Below, piece after piece: positions 1-9,000 of a DNA stretch of 64,000 bases (within the stretch, counting starts at the first letter, position 1; each line of letters opens with the position of its first letter). Origin of the DNA: Alcaligenaceae bacterium (GTDB lineage Bacteria; Pseudomonadota; Gammaproteobacteria; Burkholderiales; Burkholderiaceae_B); contig JACCEN010000005.1 in assembly GCA_013416435.1 (NCBI GenBank), positions 62,001 through 126,000 on the forward strand, read 5' to 3'. The translations under genes were made by a program, and so were the position numbers. The notes under the pieces are model-generated. The model did not search any database. It was not told the DNA's origin and saw nothing but the letters and a program-made list of their open reading frames with translations.

Positions 1-1
1 C

Positions 2-1324
2 CAGGATACCGGCGTGGTCAACGTGTTCCTGAAGATCGGCATGGATGTGCGGTTCGACACCAAGCGCAGCATGCAAGAGCTCTGTGACGAGGGCGTTCGC
101 CAGGGCTATCTGAACCCCGACAACCCTTTGCGCGCGTCCATCCTCACAGATCCTCTGTTCACGCGCAAGAACACGCGCGACAACACGCCCTGTATTGTCA
201 ACGTCGAGCTCGTCCAGGGCGACAAGGTCGACGTTCAGATCGCGGCCAAGGGCGGCGGCTCCGAAAACAAATCCAAGTTCGTTATGCTCAATCCCAGCGA
301 CTCGCTGGTGGACTGGGTACTGAAAACCGTTCCCCAGATGGGCGCCGGCTGGTGCCCGCCCGGCATGCTGGGCATAGGCGTTGGCGGCACGGCCGAAAAA
401 GCCATGCTGATGGCCAAAGAAGCCTTGATGGAAGACATCGACATGTACGAGCTTCTGCAGCGCGGGCCGCAGAGCAAGCTCGAAGAGCTGCGCATCGAGC
501 TCTACGAGAAAGTGAACGCATTGGGCATCGGCGCTCAGGGCCTGGGCGGGCTTACCACCGTGCTGGACGTCAAGATCAACACCTTCCCCACGCACGCGGC
601 GTCCAAGCCGGTCGCCATGATTCCGAACTGCGCCGCTACGCGCCATGCGCATTTCACGCTGGACGGATCGGGTCCGGCGGTGCTGACGCCGCCTTCCTTG
701 TCCAACTGGCCCGACGTCCATTGGGCGCCCGACTACAACAAGTCATTGCAAGTCGACCTGAACACCTTGACCAAGGAGCAGGTCGCAAGCTGGAAGCCAG
801 GGCAGACGCTGTTGCTGTCGGGCAAGATGCTCACGGGCCGCGATGCGGCGCACAAGCGCATCCAGGACATGCTCGAACGCGGCGAGCCCCTGCCTGTCGA
901 CTTCACCAATCGCGTGATCTATTACGTCGGCCCGGTCGACCCGGTGCGCGACGAGGTCGTTGGGCCGGCGGGTCCGACCACGGCGACGCGCATGGACAAG
1001 TTCACCGGCATGATGCTCGAAAAGACGGGCTTGATCTCCATGATCGGCAAGTCCGAGCGCGGGCCAGTGGCGATCGAGGCGATCCGCGAGCATGGATCCG
1101 CCTATCTGATGGCAGTGGGCGGCTCCGCCTACCTGGTGTCCAAGGCGATCCGTGCGGCGAAGGTCGTGGGTTTCGAGGACCTGGGCATGGAAGCCATCTA
1201 CGAGTTCGATGTCAAGGACATGCCGGTGACCGTAGCGGTGGATTCGCAAGGCGTTTCCGTGCATGAAACCGGCCCGCGCGAATGGCGCAGCCGCATTGCC
1301 GAGATCCCTCTGGTTCCAGTCTGA
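2..1324 (+). CDS. Fumarate hydratase class I, 5'-truncated by the window edge
   Basis: Iron-sulfur fumarase that interconverts fumarate and malate in the TCA cycle (cytoplasm). The reading frame is open from base 2 and begins with QDTG, which in E. coli FumA directly follows the first cluster cysteine, so roughly the first 70-100 residues lie outside the window. The other two expected cluster cysteines are visible in WCPPGM and NCAATRH. The C-terminal beta domain follows, with LSGKMLTGRDAAHKR, IYYVGPVDP and GPTTATRMD, the usual signature of the single-chain FumA/FumB type. It is separated from the next operon by 230 bp holding palindromic repeats, so cotranscription is doubtful. A tartrate dehydratase is less likely because both halves are fused in one chain. 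Confidence 0.93.
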   Translation, partial: QDTGVVNVFLKIGMDVRFDTKRSMQELCDEGVRQGYLNPDNPLRASILTDPLFTRKNTRDNTPCIVNVELVQGDKVDVQIAAKGGGSENKSKFVMLNPSDSLVDWVLKTVPQMGAGWCPPGMLGIGVGGTAEKAMLMAKEALMEDIDMYELLQRGPQSKLEELRIELYEKVNALGIGAQGLGGLTTVLDVKINTFPTHAASKPVAMIPNCAATRHAHFTLDGSGPAVLTPPSLSNWPDVHWAPDYNKSLQVDLNTLTKEQVASWKPGQTLLLSGKMLTGRDAAHKRIQDMLERGEPLPVDFTNRVIYYVGPVDPVRDEVVGPAGPTTATRMDKFTGMMLEKTGLISMIGKSERGPVAIEAIREHGSAYLMAVGGSAYLVSKAIRAAKVVGFEDLGMEAIYEFDVKDMPVTVAVDSQGVSVHETGPREWRSRIAEIPLVPV

Positions 1325-1331
1325 AGAGGAC

Positions 1332-1439
1332 GGGGGGCAGACCCCGCAGCATTCCGGGGTCAGACCCCGTACGGGGTCTGACCCCTAGGCGGCTCGGTCC
1401 GGAATGATCGGGGTCAGACCCCATGCGGGGTCTGACCCC
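1332..1439. repeat. Palindromic repeat cluster A (two full units and a decayed one)
   Basis: Full units lie at 1356-1385 and 1410-1439, each GGGGTCAGACCCC, 4 nt (GTAC or ATGC), GGGGTCTGACCCC. A decayed half unit starts at 1332, seven bases after the fumarase stop codon. Centre-to-centre spacing of the full units is 54 bp. Nothing else is evident between the fumarase and the following operon apart from about 110 bp of ordinary sequence before the ribosome binding site at 1544. Confidence 0.9.
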
Positions 1440-1554
1440 AGGCCGAACACGGCCTGTTAGCCTGAGCTGAATTCCGTCTTATCCAAAAACGAATTCCCAA
1501 AATGGGCCGCAGCGTTCAAGCTATGGCTCTGTCAATTCGCTTTGGAGGATGCAC

Positions 1555-2385
1555 ATGACGCAGCATGAGCTCGATGCTTGGGTGGGCCGTACGGATCGCT
1601 GTGACGACAACGTCGATTCCGGCCATATAAGGAAAGTCGCCTTGGCGCTGGACGCGCCATGCCCCTCGGCGGGCGAGCCGCTGCCTTTATTGTGGCATTG
1701 GGCGCTGTTCGTCAATGGGGTGCCTTACGGGGAAATTGGCGAAGACGGGCACCCCAAGCGGGGCGGGTTTCTGCCGCCCGCGGATGACCGGAACCGCATG
1801 TGGGCCGGTGGCCGGCTGGAATTTCTGACGCCCTTGCGCGTGGGCATCCGGGCGAGGCGGGAGTCCAGCATCGCAGCGATCAAGGAGAAGGACGGCCGCA
1901 GCGGCAAGCTGCTGTTCGTCACGGTCAAGCATGAGTATTTCCAGCAAGACACGCTTTGCATTTCCGAAGAGCAGGACATCGTCTATCGCGAGCCGGCCCC
2001 TCCCAAACTGCAAGGCACGGTGCCGGCGCCGGAGGCGCAGTGGTCCGAACTCGTGCATCCGGATCCCGTCATGCTGTTCCGGTATTCCGCGGTAACCTTC
2101 AACGGGCATCGCATCCACTACGATCAAGACTACGCCATGCACAAGGAAGGCTATCCCGGCCTGGTCGTGCACGGGCCCATGATCGCCACCCTGCAGTGCC
2201 AGGCGTTTACCCGGGCCTATCCCGAAAAACAGGTTGCCGCTTTTTCCTATCGCGGGCTCAGGCCCCTGATCTCGCCCAAGGACTTCCGGGTGGAAGGCGC
2301 AGTGACAGGCGCCGAATCCGCCAGCCTCTGGGCTCAGCAAGACGGCATGATTGCCCATCAATCCGAACTGAGGTTCCGGTCATGA
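1555..2385 (+). CDS. MaoC/FAS1-like hot-dog hydratase, probable itaconyl-CoA hydratase
   Basis: About 276 residues with a double hot-dog (MaoC-like) organisation; the hydratase-type motif is in the C-terminal half around HYDQDYAMHKEGYPGLVVHGP. Families with this build include itaconyl-CoA hydratase (Ich of Pseudomonas) and mesaconyl-C4-CoA hydratase. The downstream genes, a family III CoA transferase and a CitE-like lyase, complete the known itaconate route, so this enzyme would hydrate itaconyl-CoA to citramalyl-CoA. The start at 1555 is preferred over the ATG at 1549 because GGAGG at 1544-1548 abuts 1549 but is six bases from 1555. Its stop overlaps the next start (ATGA), which implies translational coupling. 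Substrate is inferred from context only. Confidence 0.8.
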   Translation: MTQHELDAWVGRTDRCDDNVDSGHIRKVALALDAPCPSAGEPLPLLWHWALFVNGVPYGEIGEDGHPKRGGFLPPADDRNRMWAGGRLEFLTPLRVGIRARRESSIAAIKEKDGRSGKLLFVTVKHEYFQQDTLCISEEQDIVYREPAPPKLQGTVPAPEAQWSELVHPDPVMLFRYSAVTFNGHRIHYDQDYAMHKEGYPGLVVHGPMIATLQCQAFTRAYPEKQVAAFSYRGLRPLISPKDFRVEGAVTGAESASLWAQQDGMIAHQSELRFRS

Positions 2386-3602
2386 GCCCGAACCTCTCGC
2401 AGGCGCAGCGCGACGCGGCTGCCCCCAGGCCGCTCGACGGCATCACGGTCGTCAGCCTGGAGCATGCGATTGCCGCGCCGTTCTGCACGCGTCAACTGGC
2501 GGACATGGGCGCTCGCGTCATCAAGGTCGAGCGGCCGGGCGTCGGCGACTTCGCACGGGGCTACGACGAGCGCGTCAATGGCATGTCTTCGCATTTTGTC
2601 TGGACCAATCGCTCCAAAGAAAGCCTGGCGCTCGATTTGAAGCAGCCCGAGGCCGGCGCCATCTTGCGCCAATTACTGGGCAAGGCTGATGTTCTCGTCC
2701 AGAATCTGGCGCCGGGCGCCGCGGTACGGCTGGGCCTGTCGTTCGAGTCGCTGCAGGAACTGAATCCCCGTCTGATCGTCTGCGATATATCCGGCTATGG
2801 GCAAGGGGGCGACTATCAGGACAAGAAGGCATACGATCTGCTCATCCAGAGCGAAAGCGGCTTCCTCTCAATCACCGGTACGCCCGATAGCCCCGCCAAA
2901 GCAGGCTGCTCCGTCTCGGACATTTCGGCCGGCATGTACGCATACAGCAGCATCCTGTCCGCGCTTCTGCTGCGCGAGCGCACCGGACGCGGCAGCCGGC
3001 TGGACGTCTCCATGCTGGAAAGCATGGTCGAGTGGATGGGCTTTCCCATGTATTACGCATTCGACGATGCGCCGCCGCCGCCACGCGCCGGCGCTTCGCA
3101 TGCCACCATCTATCCCTATGGGCCATTTCCAGTCGGAGACGGGACGGAGATCATGCTCGGCCTGCAGAATGAACGCGAATGGGCGGCGTTTTGCCGCCTC
3201 GTGCTGAGGCAGCCGGAACTTGCGGACGACAGCCGGTACAGCAGCAATTCATCGCGCGTCGCCAACCAGGCCAGCCTGCGTGCCCTGATCGTGACCGCAT
3301 TCGCGTCCCTTTCCCGCCATCAAGTCATCGAGCGGCTCGAACAGGCGCAGATCGCCAATGCGAGCGTCAATACCATGCAGGATGTCTGGCGCCATCCGCA
3401 GCTAGCCCAGCGTGGCCGTTGGCGGCAGGTGGAAAGCCCGGTGGGCCCGCTGCCCGCATTGATTCCACCTGGAAGCAGCTCCGCCTTCGAGGCGCGCATG
3501 GACAGGATTCCCGCGCTTGGCGAAAATACCGGCGCCATCCTGGCCGAGCTCGGTTATTCCACCGAGCAGGTCCAGGCATTTTCAGAGCAGGGAGTCATCT
3601 AA
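2382..3602 (+). CDS. Family III (CaiB/Frc) CoA transferase, probable itaconate CoA transferase
   Basis: A 406-residue CoA transferase of the CaiB-BaiF/Frc family. The N-terminal Rossmann part begins LDGITVVSLEHAIAAPFCTRQLADMGARVIKVERPG, and the catalytic aspartate is Asp152 in KKAYDLLIQSESG. These enzymes move CoA from a donor such as succinyl-CoA to an acid through an aspartyl-CoA anhydride. Placed between an MaoC-like hydratase and a CitE-like lyase it most plausibly activates itaconate (the role of Ict in Pseudomonas). It overlaps the hydratase stop by four bases and its own stop overlaps the lyase start by one base, so the three genes form one coupled unit. Mesaconate or citramalate activation would be an alternative. 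Confidence 0.85.
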   Translation: MSPNLSQAQRDAAAPRPLDGITVVSLEHAIAAPFCTRQLADMGARVIKVERPGVGDFARGYDERVNGMSSHFVWTNRSKESLALDLKQPEAGAILRQLLGKADVLVQNLAPGAAVRLGLSFESLQELNPRLIVCDISGYGQGGDYQDKKAYDLLIQSESGFLSITGTPDSPAKAGCSVSDISAGMYAYSSILSALLLRERTGRGSRLDVSMLESMVEWMGFPMYYAFDDAPPPPRAGASHATIYPYGPFPVGDGTEIMLGLQNEREWAAFCRLVLRQPELADDSRYSSNSSRVANQASLRALIVTAFASLSRHQVIERLEQAQIANASVNTMQDVWRHPQLAQRGRWRQVESPVGPLPALIPPGSSSAFEARMDRIPALGENTGAILAELGYSTEQVQAFSEQGVI

Positions 3603-4435
3603 TGGGATACAGATCCATACGCGCGGCGCTATTCGTTCCGGCAAGCCGTCCCGAGCGCTTTTCAAAGGCGATGGCGGCGGGCGCCGACGCCATCATCATC
3701 GATCTCGAGGACGCGGTCGAAACCAGCCTGAAAGCGCAGGCCCGAACGCATGTGCTGGAATTCGCGCGCAGCAATCCCGATGCCGCTTTCATGTTGCGCG
3801 TCAATGGCGCGGAATCAGAATGGTTCGACGCGGATATCGAGCTCTGCCGCCAGTGCCCGTCGTTGTCCGGAGTGGTGCTGCCCAAGGCCGAGTCGGCCGC
3901 CCAGGTGGCGCGTGCCGCGGAGGCGGGCAAACCCGTCATTCCCATCGTCGAAAGCGCGGCAGGCGTGCTGGCGCTGGCCGCATTGGCCGCGTCGCCAGGA
4001 GTGGAAAGGCTCTCATTCGGCAGCCTGGACCTGATGCTGGAAACCGGCACGGCGCCGGACACCGCAGGTGCGCAATTGCTGCTCGATCATATCCGCTGCC
4101 AGATACTGCTGCATAGCGCGGCAAGCGGTCTGGCTGCGCCGCTGGACGGCGTCTATCCCAACTTCGCGGATCGCGAAGGCCTGGAGCGCATCGCAACGCA
4201 AGTCGCGCAAATGGGTTTCGGCGGCATGCTGTGCATCCATCCGGCACAGGTGCCCGTCATCGTCCGCGCGTTTTCGCCCCCGGAAAGCGAGCAGGCATGG
4301 GCGAAACGGGTGGTCGCCGTGGCGGATGAGACGGGTTCGTTTGCCTTCCAGCTGGATGGCAAGATGGTGGATGCGCCGGTCATCGAACGCGCGCGGCGCA
4401 TTCTGGCGGCGGGAGTTCAGTCGGGCAGCACCTGA
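3602..4435 (+). CDS. CitE-like CoA-ester lyase, probable citramalyl-CoA lyase
   Basis: A 277-residue HpcH/HpaI-CitE family TIM barrel. Visible motifs are RAALFVPASRPERF, the Mg-binding IIDLEDAVETSLKAQAR, VLPKAE, IPIVESAAGVLA, SFGSLDLMLETG and CIHPAQVPVI. Standalone CitE-like proteins cleave malyl-CoA, citramalyl-CoA or HMG-CoA-type thioesters. Following an itaconate-type CoA transferase and hydratase, cleavage of citramalyl-CoA to acetyl-CoA and pyruvate is the expected reaction (Ccl of Pseudomonas). The start codon overlaps the stop of the CoA transferase by one base. The 3' end overlaps convergent folK by 19 bp, leaving no room for a terminator between them. Confidence 0.85.
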   Translation: MGYRSIRAALFVPASRPERFSKAMAAGADAIIIDLEDAVETSLKAQARTHVLEFARSNPDAAFMLRVNGAESEWFDADIELCRQCPSLSGVVLPKAESAAQVARAAEAGKPVIPIVESAAGVLALAALAASPGVERLSFGSLDLMLETGTAPDTAGAQLLLDHIRCQILLHSAASGLAAPLDGVYPNFADREGLERIATQVAQMGFGGMLCIHPAQVPVIVRAFSPPESEQAWAKRVVAVADETGSFAFQLDGKMVDAPVIERARRILAAGVQSGST

Positions 4436-4893
4436 AGCGCCTGATCGGCGCAGGCCTCGATCAGCTGCGGCAAGCCGCCTTGCGGCAATTGCATGTCGGG
4501 TGCCAAATCGGCCAATGGCCGCAGGACGAAGGCGCGCAGGTGCATGCGCGGATGGGGCACGGTAAGACGGGTGTCGGCGATGGCCTGCGTGCCGTACAGC
4601 AGCAGATCGAGGTCCAGCGTGCGCGGCGCATTGCGGTAGGGCCGAAGGCGGCCATGGCGGTTCTCGACCGCTTGCAGCCTATCCAGCAGGGCATGGGCAT
4701 CCAGCGACGTCTGGATCGCTGCGACGGCATTGACGTAATCCGGGCCGCTGGAATCGACAGGCGCGCTGCGATAGAAGCGCGACAGGACGAGGGAAGCAAC
4801 CCCCGGCAGCGCCGACAATTCACGCGCCGCTGTCAGCAGCGTGCCGCGCGCATCGCCGAGGTTCGCGCCCATTCCGATGTATGCCAGGATCAT
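4417..4893 (-). CDS. folK: 2-amino-4-hydroxy-6-hydroxymethyldihydropteridine pyrophosphokinase
   Basis: HPPK, 158 residues, transfers pyrophosphate from ATP to hydroxymethyl-dihydropterin just before dihydropteroate synthase in folate synthesis. The N-terminal YIGMGANLGD, the SRFYRSAPV segment, and the run NRHGRLRPYRNAPRTLDLDLLLYG with the Mg-binding LDLDLL are diagnostic; the length matches the family. It is the last gene of a minus-strand run hda, HAD phosphatase, pcnB, folK, 66 bp after pcnB. The pcnB-folK pair is a widely conserved neighbourhood. The partner folP lies in this window too, near 52 kb. The 3' end overlaps the convergent lyase gene. Confidence 0.95.
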   Translation of the reverse strand: MILAYIGMGANLGDARGTLLTAARELSALPGVASLVLSRFYRSAPVDSSGPDYVNAVAAIQTSLDAHALLDRLQAVENRHGRLRPYRNAPRTLDLDLLLYGTQAIADTRLTVPHPRMHLRAFVLRPLADLAPDMQLPQGGLPQLIEACADQALQVLPD

Positions 4894-4959
4894 GCGTGCT
4901 CCGTGTGCCTACGCCGCCTGCCTTTCAGCGTTAACCGGCCCTGGGCGCGGCATGAGCCA

Positions 4960-6321
4960 TCAAGTACCGGAGGCCGTTGGCGCGCTTTTGCGCGCCGCGC
5001 GCTTGCGCGGACCGCGCCGGCGTTTGCCGGTCGAGGGCTTGCTGCGTTGCTCGGCCTGGAAGCTCTCGATCATTTCCGCCCGGACGGCGTCTTCGGAGTT
5101 GGCCAGGTCCATCCACCATTGCGCCCCGACGCTGTCCACTTCCTTCGCTTCGGCGCGCAATTGCAGGAAATCCACGGCGGCCCGGAAGCGGGGCTGCTCC
5201 AGCATGCGCCAGATGGCGCGGGCATTGACGTGATCGAAGCGGGCCTGCATGAACCAGATCTCGCGCATGTCGGCCTGGAAGCGTCGCTGTATGGCGAGCT
5301 TTCGGGTTTGCTCGTCGACGACGGAATCGGCGGCGAGCATGAGAGCCTGCGCGGCATGCTCGCCGCCTTCAATGAGCGCCTGCCAACGTTTCTTGACCAG
5401 TTTCCAGAGCAGGGCGGCGAACAGGAAGCTGGGACTGATGGTCTTGCCGGCCCGTACCCGGGCGTCGGTCCGTGCCAGCGCGAGATCGACGAACTGCTCG
5501 CCGCCTTCTTCTTCGAAGATGAGGTCGATGAGCGGCAGCAGCCCTTGATGCAGGCCGGCGGACCGCAGCTGGCGCAGGCAGTCCATGGCGTGGCCGCAGG
5601 TGAGCAGCTTGAGGATTTCATCGAACAGGCGCGAGGCCGGAACGTTTTCGATGAGATAGCCCAGGCGCGCAATCGGTTCTGCCGTACCGGGGTCGAGCGT
5701 GGCGTTCAGCTTGGCTGCGAAGCGAATGGCGCGCAGCATGCGCACCGGATCTTCCCGATAGCGCTTTTCCGGGTCGCCGATCATGCGCACCACGCGCTTC
5801 TTCAGGTCGGCGACGCCCCGGTGGTAGTCGATGACTTCTTCGTTGATGGGATCGTAGTACAGGGCGTTCAGCGTGAAGTCGCGGCGCGCCGCGTCTTCTT
5901 CCTGGGTGCCGAAGAGATTGTCGCGCAGGATGCGGCCGTGCTCGTCGGTATCTTCGTCGGCCGCCGCGTTGGCGCGAAAGGTGGAGGTCTCGATGATTTC
6001 CTGGCCGAAGACCACGTGCACCAGCTGGAAACGCCTGCCGATGATGCGAGCCCGGCGAAAAAGGGGCCGTATCTGGTTCGGGGTCGCATTGGTGGCAACG
6101 TCGAAATCCTTGGGCTCCAGCCCGACGATGAGGTCGCGGACAGCGCCGCCGACGATGTAGGCTTCATAGCCTTCGTGGCGCAGCACCTCGCAGACCTTGA
6201 TCGCGTGGCGCGAAACCAGGCGGCGATCGATGCCATGCTTGTCGCGCGACAGGCGCTCGGGCCCGCGCGCCGGCGTGGAAAACAGGCGCGAGACAAAGTT
6301 TTTTATTGTTTCTTTCAGCAT
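4960..6321 (-). CDS. pcnB: Poly(A) polymerase I
   Basis: A 453-residue class II nucleotidyltransferase that adds A tails to RNA and so promotes degradation of structured RNAs and antisense RNAs. The fold signature GGAVRD is at residues 58-63 and the metal-binding pair is in KDFDVAT at 71-77 (Asp72, Asp74). The tRNA-nucleotidyltransferase-like RNA-binding domain follows (DFTLNALYYDP, REDPVRMLRAIRFAAKL). The C-terminus is highly basic (GKRRRGPRKRAARKSA), typical of PcnB rather than CCA-adding enzyme. It starts 10 bases after the stop of the HAD gene and precedes folK, so cotranscription is likely. Confidence 0.95.
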   Translation of the reverse strand: MLKETIKNFVSRLFSTPARGPERLSRDKHGIDRRLVSRHAIKVCEVLRHEGYEAYIVGGAVRDLIVGLEPKDFDVATNATPNQIRPLFRRARIIGRRFQLVHVVFGQEIIETSTFRANAAADEDTDEHGRILRDNLFGTQEEDAARRDFTLNALYYDPINEEVIDYHRGVADLKKRVVRMIGDPEKRYREDPVRMLRAIRFAAKLNATLDPGTAEPIARLGYLIENVPASRLFDEILKLLTCGHAMDCLRQLRSAGLHQGLLPLIDLIFEEEGGEQFVDLALARTDARVRAGKTISPSFLFAALLWKLVKKRWQALIEGGEHAAQALMLAADSVVDEQTRKLAIQRRFQADMREIWFMQARFDHVNARAIWRMLEQPRFRAAVDFLQLRAEAKEVDSVGAQWWMDLANSEDAVRAEMIESFQAEQRSKPSTGKRRRGPRKRAARKSAPTASGT

Positions 6322-6331
6322 GAGCGGTATT

Positions 6332-7033
6332 TTATGACTTTGCGTCCTGCATGTCCTTGAATAGATCGAGGATTTTCCAGCCGCGCTGTTGCGCCAGCTG
6401 GCGCAGTGTTTCGCTGGGATTGGTGGCGACAGGGTGGCTCACGACTTCGAGCAGCGGCAGATCGTTGGGCGAGTCGCTGTAGAAGTAGGTGCGGGAAAAA
6501 TCATCCAGGTTCAGGCCCATGCCCGCCAACCACTGGTTGACGCGCGTGATCTTGCCTGCCTGGAAGCTGGGCACCCCCTGAATGCGCCCCGTGTAGCGGC
6601 CGTCGAGCATTTCCGGGATCGTGGCGATCAGGTTGGGTATGCCGAAGGCCCGCGCGATGGGGGTGGTGACGAATTCATTGGTCGCGGTGACGATGGCGCA
6701 CAGGTCGCCTTGCGCCACGTGCTCCTGCACCAGCGTGGTTGCCGTGGGCAGGATGGCCGGGCGGATGATCTCGGCCATGAATTCTTCGTGCCAGCGAGCC
6801 AGCTCAGGCAGGTCGGCGCGGGTCAGCAGGCCAAGCATGAATTCGGCCGATTGTTCGGCGGTCAACTGGCCGGCGTTATAGCGCAGCATCAGGTCTTCGT
6901 TGCGCCGCTGGGCTTCGGCGGGATCGCCCGCGCGGCCGGTTCGAGCCAGATAGTCGGCCCATTGATAGTCGCTGTCCAGGGGCAATAGCGTATGGTCGAG
7001 GTCGAATAAGGCCAGGCGTTTCGAAGAAGTCAT
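6332..7033 (-). CDS. HAD-superfamily IB phosphatase (SerB-like)
   Basis: A 233-residue HAD hydrolase, subfamily IB. The nucleophile motif is ALFDLDHTLLP with Asp11 and Asp13; motif II is in CAIVTATNEF and motif IV is YSDSPNDLPLLE. The helical cap after motif I (DYQWADYLARTGRAGDP) matches SerB/CicA-like phosphatases, often annotated as histidinol-phosphatase-like or phosphoserine phosphatase-like. The start at 7033 is chosen because the longer frame upstream runs inside hda and the ATG at 7033 overlaps the hda stop (ATGA), implying coupling. The physiological substrate is unknown. Confidence 0.88.
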   Translation of the reverse strand: MTSSKRLALFDLDHTLLPLDSDYQWADYLARTGRAGDPAEAQRRNEDLMLRYNAGQLTAEQSAEFMLGLLTRADLPELARWHEEFMAEIIRPAILPTATTLVQEHVAQGDLCAIVTATNEFVTTPIARAFGIPNLIATIPEMLDGRYTGRIQGVPSFQAGKITRVNQWLAGMGLNLDDFSRTYFYSDSPNDLPLLEVVSHPVATNPSETLRQLAQQRGWKILDLFKDMQDAKS

Positions 7034-7740
7034 AAATCGATTTGTCGTTCGGTGTTGGGCTGGCTGGAGGCCAGCAGGTCTTTCAAGAGAGGCAGCGTGA
7101 TGGCGCGGTGTTTTTCCAGCGAATACCGATCGAGGGCATCCACCAGGGCGCTCAGGCGGCTCATGTCCCGCGCATAATGCGTCAGCACCCAATTGATGAC
7201 TTCCGGCGAGAGCTCCAGCCCCCGGTCGCCGGCGCGTTTTCTGAGCGCGTGGGCGCGGTCGTCGTCGGACAGAGGGTCCAGGCGGAATACCAGGTCCCAT
7301 CCCAGGCGTGTGCGCAAGTCTTCGCGCAGCGGCATGGCCAGCGGTGCCCGGTCGCCCGCGAGAATCAGGGCAAAGCCTTGTTCGGTCGAGGCCACTTCGC
7401 GCCAGCGATTGTACAGGGTGAAAAGCGCCGCCTGTCCGTTCGCATCCAGCAACTGGACATCATCGATGGCGACGAGCCTGTAGGGGGGCGTGTCGGCGGT
7501 GGCAATGTCCTTGAGGGCTTGTGCGGACTCCGATGTGCTGAAATAAAAAGCCTGGTCAGTGCCGGACAGGGCGCGCAAAAGATGGCTGCGGCCGACGCCG
7601 GGCGCGCCCCACAGGTAAATGGCCCTGCCCGGACGCCAATGGCGAAGGGCGTCCAGCGCTTCCTGATTGCCGCCCGTCACGAAATTATCGAGCGATGGCG
7701 GAGAGGGCGGCAAAAGGTCTAATATCAGTTGCTGTGTCAT
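7030..7740 (-). CDS. hda: DnaA regulatory inactivator Hda-like AAA+ protein
   Basis: A 236-residue DnaA-family ATPase without the DnaA DNA-binding domain. Near the N-terminus QLILDL (residues 4-9) fits the beta-clamp binding motif that Hda uses to dock on the sliding clamp. The P-loop is GAPGVGRSH (residues 45-53), with Arg in place of Lys as in E. coli Hda; VAIDDVQLLD is Walker B and the C-terminal lid is present. Known role: stimulating DnaA-ATP hydrolysis after initiation. First gene of the run to folK; divergent from purM over 139 bp in which I find no clear operator. Confidence 0.9.
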   Translation of the reverse strand: MTQQLILDLLPPSPPSLDNFVTGGNQEALDALRHWRPGRAIYLWGAPGVGRSHLLRALSGTDQAFYFSTSESAQALKDIATADTPPYRLVAIDDVQLLDANGQAALFTLYNRWREVASTEQGFALILAGDRAPLAMPLREDLRTRLGWDLVFRLDPLSDDDRAHALRKRAGDRGLELSPEVINWVLTHYARDMSRLSALVDALDRYSLEKHRAITLPLLKDLLASSQPNTERQIDL

Positions 7741-7879
7741 GGGTGTTTGGTTCGGTCGGCGGATCGGCCGGCCGGATGCCCGGTGCCCGGCACAAAGACA
7801 TGCAGGACCGCGTTCATCGTAAAATCATGCTTGGTATTTAATTCAACATGCAATTCTTACATATCCCACGGCATTTCTC

Positions 7880-8932
7880 ATGATTAATAAACATTCCGCT
7901 TCCCTGACCTACCGCGATGCGGGCGTCGATATCGATGCCGGCGAAGCGCTTGTCGATCGCATCAAGCCGCTGGCGGCCAGGACCATGAGGGCCGGAGTCA
8001 TGGCGGGCATCGGCGGTTTCGGCGCCTTGTTCGAAGTGCCGCCGCATCTGAAGGAGCCCGTGCTGGTCTCGGGCACCGATGGCGTGGGCACCAAGCTGCG
8101 CTTGGCTTTCGAATGGAATCGCCACGATACCGTGGGCATCGACCTCGTGGCCATGAGCGTCAATGACATCCTGGTCCAAGGCGCCGAACCGCTGTATTTC
8201 CTGGATTATTTCGCCTGCGGCAAGCTGTCCGTCGATACCGCCGCCAGCGTGGTGGGCGGCATCGCCAAGGGTTGTGAACTGGCAGGCTGCGCCCTGATCG
8301 GCGGCGAAACCGCCGAAATGCCCGGCATGTATCCCGATGGCGAATACGATCTGGCGGGTTTTGCCGTCGGAGCGGTCGAAAAGTCGCGCATCATAGACGG
8401 CAAGAGCATACAGGCGGGCGACGCCGTGCTCGGCCTGGCATCCAGCGGCGCCCATTCCAACGGCTTTTCGCTCCTGCGCAAGATCCTGACGCACGCCAAT
8501 GCGCGGCCGGGCCAGGACCTGGGCGGGCGCCCCCTCGAAGACGTCGTCATGGAGCCGACCCGCATCTACGTCAAATCCGTGCTCGCGGCATTGCAGCAGC
8601 ATGGCACCGCCATCAAGGGGCTCGCGCACATCACGGGCGGGGGCCTGCTGGACAATGTGCCGCGCATTCTTCAGCCGGGGCTGGCGGCGCGCCTGCATCG
8701 CGATGCCTGGGCCATGCCGGAACTGTTCTCCTGGCTGCAGCAGAACGGCGGGGTGGCCGATTCCGAAATGCATCGCGTATTCAATTGCGGGATCGGCATG
8801 GTGATCGTCGTCCCCGCCGAACAGGCGGACGCCGTTGCCGCCACGCTCGCCGCCCAAGGCGAGCAGGTCAGCCGCCTGGGCGAGATCATCGAGCAAGAAG
8901 GACCCGAGGCGCCACAAACCATTGTTGTCTGA
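7880..8932 (+). CDS. purM: Phosphoribosylformylglycinamidine cyclo-ligase (AIR synthetase)
   Basis: A 350-residue PurM that closes the imidazole ring to give AIR in de novo purine synthesis. Motifs: [26 protein letters not shown], the ATP-binding region [56 protein letters not shown] and [15 protein letters not shown]. Length equals the family norm. It is monocistronic here, divergent from hda and convergent with miaA. The 42 bp to the miaA stop are mostly palindromic repeat sequence. No PurR-like operator was recognised upstream. Confidence 0.97.
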   Translation: MINKHSASLTYRDAGVDIDAGEALVDRIKPLAARTMRAGVMAGIGGFGALFEVPPHLKEPVLVSGTDGVGTKLRLAFEWNRHDTVGIDLVAMSVNDILVQGAEPLYFLDYFACGKLSVDTAASVVGGIAKGCELAGCALIGGETAEMPGMYPDGEYDLAGFAVGAVEKSRIIDGKSIQAGDAVLGLASSGAHSNGFSLLRKILTHANARPGQDLGGRPLEDVVMEPTRIYVKSVLAALQQHGTAIKGLAHITGGGLLDNVPRILQPGLAARLHRDAWAMPELFSWLQQNGGVADSEMHRVFNCGIGMVIVVPAEQADAVAATLAAQGEQVSRLGEIIEQEGPEAPQTIVV

Positions 8933-8944
8933 TCCCAATAGAGG

Positions 8945-9000
8945 GGGGTCAGACCCCATACTAGAGGGGAGGGGTCAGACCCCGTACGGGGTCTGACCCC
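8945..9000. repeat. Palindromic repeat cluster B (half unit plus full unit)
   Basis: A half unit GGGGTCAGACCCC lies at 8945-8957, 12 bases after the purM stop. A perfect full unit with loop GTAC is at 8971-9000. The miaA stop codon (8975-8977) and the last seven miaA codons are inside the full unit. Confidence 0.9.
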
